Below, piece by piece: positions 1-6,511 of a stretch of 11,158 nucleotides of DNA; position 1 is the first letter of the stretch; each line of letters begins with the position of its first letter. The notes beneath the pieces were generated by a model, which saw only the letters and a list, made by a program, of their open reading frames with translations, was not told where the DNA came from and did not search any database. A program made the position numbers and the translations under genes. Source of the stretch: Cellvibrionales bacterium UBA3090 (GTDB lineage Bacteria > Pseudomonadota > Gammaproteobacteria > Pseudomonadales > Porticoccaceae). The stretch is taken from positions 2,656 through 13,813 of the forward strand of contig DFBC01000119.1 of assembly GCA_002367235.1 (NCBI GenBank), in the 5' to 3' direction.

Positions 1-304
1 ACCAAATGGGGGAGGAGCTGTCGAAGATTTTATTTGTCTAAGAACGATATGTTTTAATTCGATAAAGTAATTAAGGTGGGTTTAGTCCTTGTTAATAACA
101 ACTTCAACTGTGATCGCTGAATGTACGACATAGATGTATTTATTGCCTCTAACTACGCCATAGCCAGTATCATGTTCGAATTGTTAAGTATGACTTTATA
201 TCTGGTAGTTATCCGTGAGATGCTTTCGGCATTCCTGAACATTCACAAACATACAATTTCTATTTGTGCTTTTAGGTGAACTAAGGGCAATCGGAACGTT
301 TTTT
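1..304. other. Upstream region of rlmKL, no confident gene
   Basis: No gene can be called with confidence here. The first bases are open in all three plus frames, closing at 39-41, 55-57 and 68-70, so the 3' end of an upstream gene may be present, but the frame cannot be decided. A 13-base palindrome, TTGTTAATAACAA, sits at 89-101 and could be an operator or chance. A 52-codon plus frame at 121-279 starts ATG with no ribosome binding site; its product would be rather hydrophobic and I do not recognise it. A TATATC element at 197-202 resembles a -10 box but lacks a good -35 partner. The rlmKL promoter is probably in this stretch, but I cannot place it. Confidence 0.5.
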
Positions 305-2461
305 ATGAGTAAGTGGTTTGCAAGTTGCCCCAAGGGGCTGGAAGAGTTATTGGCCAGTGAACTAGAGTCACTGGGGGCTGATCAGGTGCGGCTAACTGTC
401 GCGGGAGTTTACGCAGATGGGTCTCTCGAATTTGCCTATCGGGCCTGCCTTTGGTCGCGTTTGGCAAATCGAATTTTATTGCCTCTGGATAAGTTCGCGG
501 TAAACAGTGCAGATGATCTCTATGAGGGTGTTAAGGCCATTCCCTGGCACCAGCATCTAACACCCCGGCAGACTATCGCAGTTGATTTTATCGGGAGCAA
601 TGATGCAATTCGGCATACCCAGTTTGGCGCTCAGCGGGTAAAGGATGCCGTGGTTGATCTGATTCAGGAGCGATTTAAGGATCGCCCGGATGTGGATCTG
701 CGTAATCCAGATATAAGGATTAACGTTCATTTGTCTCGGGATATGGCGAATGTCAGCCTGGATATGTCGGGCGACAGTCTACATAAACGTGGTTACCGCA
801 CCGCTATGGTTCCTGCACCACTTAAGGAAAATCTGGCCGCTGCACTGTTATTACGTGCAGGCTGGCCCGCCATAGCGGAAGCGGGTGGCGCGCTTATCGA
901 TCCGATGTGTGGTAGCGGCACGTTGTTGATTGAAGGTGCCATGATGGCTGCCGATATAGCACCAGGACTCAATCGTCGTAAATTTGGTTTTCAGCAATGG
1001 TCACAGCACGATGTGGATTTATGGCAGAAGGTTCGCCAGGATGCATTGGACCGCTGTCAGGCGGGGCTTAGCAAAGAGCTACCAGAAATCCGTGGTTATG
1101 ATAAAGATACCCGCGCAATCAGAGCTGCCCAGGAAAATATTGCCTCTGCAGGGCTAGACCAGCAGATAAGGGTTATTCCCAAACCCATGTCGGCATTTAA
1201 AAAGCCCACCCATACTCGTATTGATAACGGCTTGATGATTTGCAATCCCCCCTACGGTGAACGTTGGGGCGAGATGGAAGAACTGCGACCGCTTTATCAA
1301 AATCTTGGTGAGCTGGCGAAGCGAGAATGTCCTGGCTGGCGACTCGCTGTCATTACCGGCAATGCCGAGTTGGCGGGTGAGCTGCGCCTTCGAGCAGAGA
1401 AAAAGTACAAATTATTTAATGGGACGATACCCAGTCAATTACTCCTGTTTAGCTTGAGGGATAAATCCGAACAGGAGCAAGAGCAACTCAAGCCTCGTCA
1501 GCAAGACGTTGTCCTGAGTGACGGTGCGCAGATGTTTGCCAACCGGCTTAAGAAAAATTCACGAAAGCTTAATAAATGGCTAAAGCAGTCCGGTGTCAGT
1601 TGTTATCGCCTTTATGACGCTGATATGCCGGAGTATGCGGTCGCAGTGGATGTCTACGATGATGCGATCCACGTTCAAGAGTACGCACCTCCTGCGGATG
1701 TTGATGAACAACAGGCAAACAAGCACCTCACTGAGGTGCGCCAGGCATTGCGCCAGCTTTATCCCGACAGTAGTAAAAAACTGTTTTTTAAAGAACGTCG
1801 TCGTCAAAAGGGTGATAGCCAGTATCAACGGCAGCAAACTCGATCTCGTGAAAATGCCACCTTCACCGTGCATGAAGGCCAAGGTAAGCTGGAGATTAAT
1901 CTCTCCGATTATCTGGATAGTGGTTTATTTCTGGATCATCGACCCGTTCGCCAGCTGATTGCAAAGATGGCAAAGGGTAAACGTTTTCTAAACCTGTTTT
2001 GCTATACCGCAGCAGCAACCGTTCAGGCAGCGTTGGGTGGTGCAAGCTCCAGTTTAAGTATCGATATGTCGAATAGTTATCTGGAGTGGGCAGGCCGAAA
2101 TTTTGCCTTGAATGACATGGATAAGGTTCGTCATCAGTTGTTGCGAGCGGATTGTCTGGAGTGGCTGGCCAAGGGCGAAGGCGAATACGATTTGATCTTT
2201 CTCGATCCACCAACGTTCTCAAATTCCAAGAAAATGGATTCTATTCTGGACATTCAGCGCGATCATGCCCAGTTGATTGACGAGGCGATGGCTATTCTTG
2301 CACCGGGTGGCACGCTTGTTTTTTCCAATAACTTCCGAAAATTTTCGATGGACGAAAGCGTTATGGCGAAATATCAAGTAGACAATATTACTGACGATAC
2401 TTTAGATCCCGATTTTCAACGCAATCGAAAAATTCACAACTGTTGGTTAATCAAGCATTAA
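305..2461 (+). CDS. rlmKL: Bifunctional 23S rRNA (guanine-N2/N7) methyltransferase RlmKL
   Basis: By family knowledge this cytoplasmic enzyme uses S-adenosylmethionine to methylate 23S rRNA, making m2G2445 with its N-terminal half (RlmL) and m7G2069 with its C-terminal half (RlmK). The product is 718 residues, close to the 702 of E. coli. In order it shows an N-terminal THUMP-type RNA-binding region (about 30-155), the RlmL methyltransferase with SAM motif DPMCGSGTLL near 199 and catalytic NPPYGER near 314, a basic linker near 490-520, and the RlmK methyltransferase with LFLDHRPVR near 541, the SAM loop FLNLFCYTAAATVQAALGGA near 562 and DPPTFSNSKKM near 634. I chose the ATG at 305 because MSKWFASCPKGLEELL matches the usual N terminus and GGAA lies about 8 bases upstream. 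An in-frame GTG at 266 would add 13 unlikely residues. Both halves look intact. Confidence 0.97.
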   Translation: MSKWFASCPKGLEELLASELESLGADQVRLTVAGVYADGSLEFAYRACLWSRLANRILLPLDKFAVNSADDLYEGVKAIPWHQHLTPRQTIAVDFIGSNDAIRHTQFGAQRVKDAVVDLIQERFKDRPDVDLRNPDIRINVHLSRDMANVSLDMSGDSLHKRGYRTAMVPAPLKENLAAALLLRAGWPAIAEAGGALIDPMCGSGTLLIEGAMMAADIAPGLNRRKFGFQQWSQHDVDLWQKVRQDALDRCQAGLSKELPEIRGYDKDTRAIRAAQENIASAGLDQQIRVIPKPMSAFKKPTHTRIDNGLMICNPPYGERWGEMEELRPLYQNLGELAKRECPGWRLAVITGNAELAGELRLRAEKKYKLFNGTIPSQLLLFSLRDKSEQEQEQLKPRQQDVVLSDGAQMFANRLKKNSRKLNKWLKQSGVSCYRLYDADMPEYAVAVDVYDDAIHVQEYAPPADVDEQQANKHLTEVRQALRQLYPDSSKKLFFKERRRQKGDSQYQRQQTRSRENATFTVHEGQGKLEINLSDYLDSGLFLDHRPVRQLIAKMAKGKRFLNLFCYTAAATVQAALGGASSSLSIDMSNSYLEWAGRNFALNDMDKVRHQLLRADCLEWLAKGEGEYDLIFLDPPTFSNSKKMDSILDIQRDHAQLIDEAMAILAPGGTLVFSNNFRKFSMDESVMAKYQVDNITDDTLDPDFQRNRKIHNCWLIKH

Positions 2462-2496
2462 TAATTTAAATGAACAGCAAGTGTAAATAAATAATT

Positions 2497-2739
2497 ATGA
2501 AGAACACCCTGACTCTCTACACTGGCCCACATTGCCACCTTTGTGATCAGGCAAAGCAAATAATCTATCCGCTTCTCCACGAAGCGGGCTGGAAATTGCA
2601 CGAGGTAAACATATCAGAGAGTGAGGCCCTCAAAGATAAATATGGATTGCGTGTACCAGTCATTATGACGCCAGATGGCCAGGAAAAAGGCTGGCCTTTT
2701 ACTGCAGGGCAGGTAAAACGCTTAATCAAACCTGACTAA
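2497..2739 (+). CDS. Glutaredoxin-like (DUF836) thiol-redox protein
   Basis: A small 80-residue thioredoxin-fold protein of the glutaredoxin-like DUF836 family. The sequence shows the beta strand TLTLYTGPHCHLCDQA with a C13-H-L-C16 redox pair in the expected place before helix 1, the cis-proline context RVPVIM (P54), and a C-terminal helix AGQVKRLI. The family is presumed to carry out thiol-disulfide exchange in the cytoplasm, but its partners are generally unknown. The gene begins 35 bases after the rlmKL stop on the same strand, so co-transcription is likely, and I recall this neighbourhood in other gammaproteobacteria. The start is the first Met before the first strand. There is no clear Shine-Dalgarno, only an A/T-rich leader, which suggests modest expression or coupling to rlmKL. 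Confidence 0.9.
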   Translation: MKNTLTLYTGPHCHLCDQAKQIIYPLLHEAGWKLHEVNISESEALKDKYGLRVPVIMTPDGQEKGWPFTAGQVKRLIKPD

Positions 2740-2841
2740 ATGTTTGCCAACAATAGTCGGTCATAACAAAACATTGGTACGATAGGTTAACGTTTTTTAT
2801 CGAAAGCGAAGATAGGAAAGGCAGTTATAAGGAATAATCTG

Positions 2842-2892
2842 ATGGCAGCCGTGATTAAAAAAAGCATCATTTATGTCACAGCCTTTATTTAA
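2842..2892 (+). CDS. Possible leader peptide overlapping the SulP gene start
   Basis: A 16-codon frame, MAAVIKKSIIYVTAFI then TAA, starts with ATG 8 bases after AAGGA (2829-2833), the best ribosome binding site in this intergenic stretch. It runs in another frame through the SulP start at 2873 and stops at 2890-2892, 17 bases inside the SulP gene. The SulP ATG is preceded only by an A-rich run without a Shine-Dalgarno. Inference: ribosomes may load here and restart on the SulP ATG, so the peptide could serve translational coupling and not have its own function. It could also be a chance frame. The peptide itself resembles nothing I know. Confidence 0.35.
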   Translation: MAAVIKKSIIYVTAFI

Positions 2893-4543
2893 CTCATTGT
2901 CGGTGCGCTATTTGCGCATGGATTTTACCGGTGGTTTGACCTCAGCCGTTGTCGCATTACCCTTGGCTTTGGCATTTGGCGTCGCCTCTGGTGCAGGCCC
3001 AGAAGCCGGTATCTATGGGGCTATCTTTGTCGGCTTTTTTGCTGCTCTCTTTGGGGGGACTCCTCGTCAAATCTCTGGCCCAACAGGGCCGATGACCGTC
3101 GTGATGGCCGGTGTCTTTACCTCATTGCAAGCCAAGTACCCCGAAACAGGTTTGGTGATGGGATTTAGCGCAGTCATTCTTGCGGGTTTGATGCAAATGG
3201 CGTTGGGGCTGCTCAAGCTGGGTAAATATTTTATTCTGGTTCCTTATCCAGTGATTTCTGGTTTTATGACGGGCATTGGCGTCATTATCATCATTCTTCA
3301 GTTAGGCCCTATGCTGGGGCACCCCGACACTCCTTCGCTCACGTCCTCCCTAACGAGTATCCCCGGCTGGTTGCAGACAGTCAGCTGGTCTGCCCTGATG
3401 CTGACATTGTTAACCCTGATGATAGTGTACCTGTGGCCGGCTCGAGTAGCAGCTTGGTGTCCTCCACCATTGGCCGCTTTGATAATTGGTACGGTCGGTG
3501 CCTTGTTAGTGCTTCCCCCGGACTCGGTGGCAATTATTGGTGATATTCCTTCCGGTTTTCCCAGGCCCCACTGGCCAGTATTTACACTGGATGTAATGGG
3601 TGAGCTGTTTTATGCCGCCGTGTTACTTGCGGTACTAGGTAGCATCGATTCACTGCTGACCTCTCTGGTTGCTGATAACTTGACTAAGGAACATCATGAT
3701 TCTGATAGAGAGTTAATTGGCCAGGGGCTAGGTAATGCTTTGGCAGGTTTGTTTGGTGGCCTGCCTGGTGCAGGTGCGACCATGCGTACGGTCGTCAATA
3801 TCCGTGCCGGTGGCAGAACAGGTTATTCTGGTGCGGTTCATTCGCTGGTTTTATTAGCGATAATGCTTGGTGCTGGCCGGTATGCCTCACATATTCCATT
3901 GGCTGTACTAGCGGGTATTTTGATCAGGGTCGGGATTAATATTATTGATTGGCCTTTTCTTGTCCGGTTGACCAAGCTCCCGGCAAATACGGTTGTTTTG
4001 ATGTCCATTGTCTTGTTGATGACAGTGTTTGTAGATCTGATCACGGCCGTTCTTGTCGGTGTGTTTATCTCAAACCTTATTACCATCGAGCGATTGACCA
4101 GTATCCAGCTGGATCATGTGTATTTAACCGATGGTACTGAAGCCAGGGATAAGGGTTTGCCTGTCGATGAGCAGCGGCTAGAGGCTCAGCATGGTGCTGT
4201 GTTGTTGCTGCGGATTAAAGGCCCGCTAAGCTTTGGTGTGGGGCGAGGGTTAAGGCAATGCCTTTCTGGTTATGAGTCTTACCGAGTGATGATTATTGAC
4301 CTGACAGATGCCTATTTAGTTGGAACCTCGACAGCGATGATTATCGACGATTTGATTCGTACCGAGCTGGCAAACGGCAGAGATGTGGTTTTGGTGGGTA
4401 TTTCTGAAAAGGCACAAGCTAATTTAGCGCGTATGGGCACCTTGGAGTGTCTGGATAAAAATAGGGTGTTAACCACGATGAGCGAGGCCGTTGATGTTGC
4501 AGATGACATTTTACTGGTGTCTGCTGCTGAGACTTCGCTTTAA
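2873..4543 (+). CDS. SulP-family anion transporter, BicA-like (probable Na+/bicarbonate symporter)
   Basis: An inner-membrane SLC26/SulP transporter of 556 residues: a hydrophobic core of many membrane segments (about 18-405) followed by a cytoplasmic STAS domain (about 438-550). It resembles cyanobacterial BicA very closely as I recall that sequence: GGLTSAVVALPLALAFGVAS (20-39), a FFAALFGGTP stretch, PTGPMTVVM (70-78), GSIDSLLTSLVAD and GLPGAGATM. D259, T263 and G301-A302-T303 line up with the BicA residues reported for sodium and bicarbonate binding, and T71 with its conserved threonine. Bicarbonate uptake is therefore the most specific guess, but sulfate or dicarboxylate transport cannot be excluded and no carbonic anhydrase gene is nearby. 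The start at 2873 gives the same N-terminal length as BicA but has no Shine-Dalgarno; see the overlapping leader frame. The gene is 133 bases after the glutaredoxin gene, so it may have its own promoter. Confidence 0.93.
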   Translation: MSQPLFNSLSVRYLRMDFTGGLTSAVVALPLALAFGVASGAGPEAGIYGAIFVGFFAALFGGTPRQISGPTGPMTVVMAGVFTSLQAKYPETGLVMGFSAVILAGLMQMALGLLKLGKYFILVPYPVISGFMTGIGVIIIILQLGPMLGHPDTPSLTSSLTSIPGWLQTVSWSALMLTLLTLMIVYLWPARVAAWCPPPLAALIIGTVGALLVLPPDSVAIIGDIPSGFPRPHWPVFTLDVMGELFYAAVLLAVLGSIDSLLTSLVADNLTKEHHDSDRELIGQGLGNALAGLFGGLPGAGATMRTVVNIRAGGRTGYSGAVHSLVLLAIMLGAGRYASHIPLAVLAGILIRVGINIIDWPFLVRLTKLPANTVVLMSIVLLMTVFVDLITAVLVGVFISNLITIERLTSIQLDHVYLTDGTEARDKGLPVDEQRLEAQHGAVLLLRIKGPLSFGVGRGLRQCLSGYESYRVMIIDLTDAYLVGTSTAMIIDDLIRTELANGRDVVLVGISEKAQANLARMGTLECLDKNRVLTTMSEAVDVADDILLVSAAETSL

Positions 4544-4610
4544 ACAAAGTTTACATCCTTTGGCTAGGCGGTAATGCTTTGTTTGGACACCATCCCTCCT
4601 TGGTTGGTGT
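4542..4610. terminator. Possible termination structure between convergent genes
   Basis: The stretch between the SulP gene and the convergent CigR-like gene holds two inverted repeats. The first is AAACAAAG at 4542-4549, overlapping the SulP stop, paired with CTTTGTTT at 4577-4584. The second is ACACCA at 4587-4592 paired with TGGTGT at 4605-4610. Neither is followed by a good T run on either strand, and the loops are long (27 and 12 bases), so intrinsic termination is only a guess. The remainder up to 4664 shows nothing further. Confidence 0.25.
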
Positions 4611-4664
4611 TATTCGCGTATTGATTGTCGTTCTTGAGTTACGAACTACATTTCTTTTGACTCT

Positions 4665-5183
4665 TTATTGTGGATTTGCCAGATAAAAAACATCTAATAC
4701 CGTGCGCGTAGCATCCATAACCCTAACAATGCGGTCATCAATTTGCCTAATGGAGGTGCCCTCAGGGGAGGAGGGTAGTCTGCGAATAATTTCTTCCGGC
4801 AGTGATCGAGAGTGATTTAGATAAATATCCTCTTCTAACACCTCGCCCCGCGCCACTTTTTGTTGCCAGCCAGGCGGTAACTCTCCACCACGCTCCAATT
4901 TTTTTCGAAGACCGGGTGGAAGACTTTTTTGTTTATGTTTTTTACCCGTTTTACCATCGTGCCGATACGCATCATCTCCGCTGTGTACTCTGGCATAACG
5001 GTCATCTCGACTGCCTAAGTAATCAGTGAGAACCTGTCTTTCGACTTCGCCAAACAATACGTTAGTTGCAATGTCAGCAACAGTTGGTGCATGTTGTTCT
5101 GGCAGTGGTTGGGGTGTACGGCTCGCTGAATAACCGGTGGTACTCAGTGCAAGAAGTGCCGGGATTAAAAGATAGGGTCTCAT
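4665..5183 (-). CDS. Exported CigR-like small protein
   Basis: A 172-residue protein with a clear N-terminal signal peptide: MRP, a hydrophobic core LLIPALLALSTTG, and likely cleavage after YSA at residue 20, so it should act in the periplasm. The mature part has a charged, basic middle (about 58-86) and then the tandem proline-glycine motif LPPGLRKKLERGGELPPGW (88-106) followed by QQKVARGEVL. This is typical of the CigR family, named after a Salmonella antivirulence protein, and recalls RcnB-like periplasmic proteins; the molecular role is largely unknown. The C-terminal part (143-170) reads as a short beta-rich domain, IRQIDDRIVRVMDATRTVLD. The ATG follows GAGGA at a good distance (8 bases). 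It lies 73 bases downstream of the esterase gene on the same strand with no terminator visible between them, so the two may share a transcript. Confidence 0.8.
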   Translation of the reverse strand: MRPYLLIPALLALSTTGYSASRTPQPLPEQHAPTVADIATNVLFGEVERQVLTDYLGSRDDRYARVHSGDDAYRHDGKTGKKHKQKSLPPGLRKKLERGGELPPGWQQKVARGEVLEEDIYLNHSRSLPEEIIRRLPSSPEGTSIRQIDDRIVRVMDATRTVLDVFYLANPQ

Positions 5184-5256
5184 TTATGTGTTCCTCATTA
5201 TTGCAACTCAGTAGTAGGCTGTTTTGCCAGGGTGTCGATGGGGGCGTGTTGTGTAA

Positions 5257-6165
5257 TCAACCTCTCATGAAATTTTTAGATGTCTTCCAGTGGTTTTTAA
5301 CAAATTCACGGATTTCTTCAATAGCCTGATTGGCCTCTGGAACATAAGGTGCCCAAAGGTGGAAGTCGTGCCACATTCTTTCCCATATTTTAATCGTTAC
5401 TTTCACGCCGGCATTTCTGGCAGCCTCTGCAAGACGAGTCGAATCACTTAGTAGTACCTCGTCTGTTCCCGCATGAATCAGTAGTGGAGGTAGCCCTTTG
5501 AGATCAGCATACAATGGAGATATCAGCGGTAATTGAGCTTCGCTCTCTGCAATATAATGCGCGCCTAGTTTCAGTAAGTCATGTGAAATATAGGGGTCTA
5601 TTTTTGCGTTGGTAGTTAAAGATGATCCGGTTAGTGTGAGGTCAGTCCACGGGGAGATACACAAAGCCATCGCTGGGAGAGGCTCGCTTTTATCCCTCAA
5701 CGAAATGAGAGTAGCCAGGGTCAGGCCTGCGCCTGCTGAATCCCCTGCAATCAAAATATTCTTTGGCGAGACACCCTGATCAATCACCCATTGATAGGCG
5801 GTCATAGAATCCTCAAGTGCTGCTGGAAACGGGTGTTCTGGAGCCAAGCGGTAATCGATCGAAAGCGCGCGTATTCCACAGGCTTTGGCTAGCCTCGCCA
5901 CGATACTGCGATGGGTTGCGGGGGAGCCCATCACATAGCCTCCACCATGAAGGTAGATCATGACTTTTTCTGGGGTAGCGCCAACCGGCATTAACCATTC
6001 TGCTGAGACGCCACTGGCATATACCGGTGTGATTTCGACATCTTTGGGCGGCTTGAGAAACTGGGTATCCCGCAGAAGTTTTATTCTCAGTTGATCGAGA
6101 GGTTTATTGTAATTTGAGCTGATTTTTAGGATCGCTCGCCAGAAATAACTACGTATAGAGGGCAT
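5257..6165 (-). CDS. Alpha/beta hydrolase, HSL-family esterase/lipase
   Basis: A 302-residue carboxylesterase of the hormone-sensitive-lipase (family IV) type, which hydrolyses short- to medium-chain esters. Visible features are the oxyanion-hole motif H73-G-G-G with YVMGSP after it, the family signature DYRLAPEHPFPAA (104-116), the nucleophile elbow G-D-S143-A-G, the acid in GTDEVLLSDS (D235) and the histidine in WHDFH (H266). The catalytic triad is therefore complete. No signal peptide is evident, so it is probably cytoplasmic or loosely membrane-attached through the amphipathic N terminus. The natural substrate cannot be told from sequence. The ATG has GGA five bases upstream. It heads a possible two-gene unit with the CigR-like gene and diverges from the methyltransferase gene. 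Length is normal for the family. Confidence 0.93.
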   Translation of the reverse strand: MPSIRSYFWRAILKISSNYNKPLDQLRIKLLRDTQFLKPPKDVEITPVYASGVSAEWLMPVGATPEKVMIYLHGGGYVMGSPATHRSIVARLAKACGIRALSIDYRLAPEHPFPAALEDSMTAYQWVIDQGVSPKNILIAGDSAGAGLTLATLISLRDKSEPLPAMALCISPWTDLTLTGSSLTTNAKIDPYISHDLLKLGAHYIAESEAQLPLISPLYADLKGLPPLLIHAGTDEVLLSDSTRLAEAARNAGVKVTIKIWERMWHDFHLWAPYVPEANQAIEEIREFVKNHWKTSKNFMRG

Positions 6166-6261
6166 ATTTATCCGATAACTATTTTTAATTAAATGAGGCG
6201 TTACTACTTCATTTATGTCGCTGTTACGTAAGTAATTTAGGTGGTTAATATTGCCAACTAT

Positions 6262-6286
6262 AAAAGGCCATTGTTAACGGCCTCTT
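6262..6286 (-). terminator. Terminator-like hairpin, minus strand
   Basis: Read on the minus strand, AAGAGGCC pairs with GGCCTTTT around a 9-base loop (GTTAACAAT). This makes an 8-pair stem with one G-U pair; the T run is part of the stem and is followed by ATAG. It could end a short minus-strand transcript arising near the methyltransferase gene start, keeping it out of the esterase gene. It could equally be an attenuator in the esterase leader or a palindromic control site. The U tract is short, so strength is uncertain. Confidence 0.35.
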
Positions 6287-6348
6287 CGGGGATCACGGCC
6301 TGAAATAAACTCAGCGGGCCTGCCCAATGTTAGTTAGGATAGCTTCGA

Positions 6349-6423
6349 ATGGGTCTATTCATCCAGTCTTTGCCTCAATCTCTCCTCGTTATCCGCAGTG
6401 AGTTTACGATCGCTTTCAGCTGA
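6349..6423 (+). CDS. Possible 24-codon leader frame upstream of the methyltransferase gene
   Basis: An ATG at 6349 lies 9 bases after AGGA (6336-6339) and opens a 24-codon frame ending TGA at 6421-6423, 46 bases before the methyltransferase start. The product, beginning MGLFIQSLPQS, would be short and mostly hydrophobic. The downstream gene has no Shine-Dalgarno of its own, so a leader role is conceivable. The same DNA is also open on the other strand, and both frames may be chance. Confidence 0.2.
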   Translation: MGLFIQSLPQSLLVIRSEFTIAFS

Positions 6424-6450
6424 ATCGCTGGCTTTACTAATTGATCCCAC
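6355..6450 (-). CDS. Possible small hydrophilic protein or gene remnant
   Basis: A minus-strand frame of 31 codons from a GTG at 6450 to TAG at 6355. The frame stays open upstream of the GTG into the methyltransferase gene but has no ATG. The product is highly charged and ends SDRKLTADNEERLRQRLDE, which reads like the end of a real soluble or coiled protein. No ribosome binding site precedes the GTG. The KLTAD segment is encoded by one arm of a 15-base inverted repeat whose other arm encodes KLTAD in the methyltransferase gene. A terminator-like hairpin lies about 70 bases downstream on this strand. It may be a small gene, the relic of an inverted duplication, or chance. Confidence 0.25.
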   Translation of the reverse strand: MGSISKASDSAESDRKLTADNEERLRQRLDE

Positions 6451-6511
6451 ATGATTTAGTCTGTTTTTTATGGCATTTGAAAAAAACTACAGGGTCAAAC
6501 TCACTGCGGAT
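6391..6511. repeat. 15-base perfect inverted repeat spanning the methyltransferase gene start
   Basis: ATCCGCAGTGAGTTT at 6391-6405 is the exact reverse complement of AAACTCACTGCGGAT at 6497-6511, with 91 bases between the arms. The right arm lies inside the methyltransferase gene (codons for KLTAD, residues 10-14); the left arm lies upstream of its ATG. In RNA the arms could close a large loop containing the start codon. A perfect 15-base match this close is not expected by chance. Confidence 0.8.

Larger units (their letters stand above)
6166..6469. other. Divergent intergenic region with repeats and short frames
   Basis: This 304-base stretch separates the esterase gene (minus) from the methyltransferase gene (plus) and should hold both promoters. 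It contains a TATAAA box at 6259-6264 on the plus strand with a weak -35, several GGCC-containing repeats (6265-6283, 6297-6300), two short open frames on opposite strands (6349-6423 plus, 6355-6450 minus) and one arm of a 15-base inverted repeat (6391-6405). I see no tRNA or known riboswitch. The most notable elements are listed separately. Confidence 0.6.

Noticed and set aside
1..57. End of an upstream gene
   Set aside because: All three plus frames are open for 12 to 23 codons, and no motif favours one of them, so a partial gene cannot be called.
89..101. Palindrome TTGTTAATAACAA as an operator
   Set aside because: A/T-rich 13-base palindromes arise easily by chance, and there is no second copy or matching regulator in the window.
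121..279. 52-codon plus-strand frame upstream of rlmKL
   Set aside because: It has no ribosome binding site, follows directly after an in-frame stop, and its length is within what chance allows; the peptide is not recognisable.
1580..1958. Open frames on both strands inside the RlmK half of rlmKL (minus 1580-1882, plus 1593-1958)
   Set aside because: They lie entirely within the strongly supported rlmKL frame, have no recognisable motifs and are out-of-phase shadows.
2739..2775. AATGTTT / AAACATT inverted repeat after the glutaredoxin gene as a terminator
   Set aside because: The seven pairs are A/T-rich, the loop is 23 bases long and no T run follows, so a stable terminator is unlikely.
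3838..4086. Minus-strand open frame inside the SulP gene
   Set aside because: It is antisense to conserved transmembrane segments of the transporter and has no protein-like features; a shadow of the real gene.
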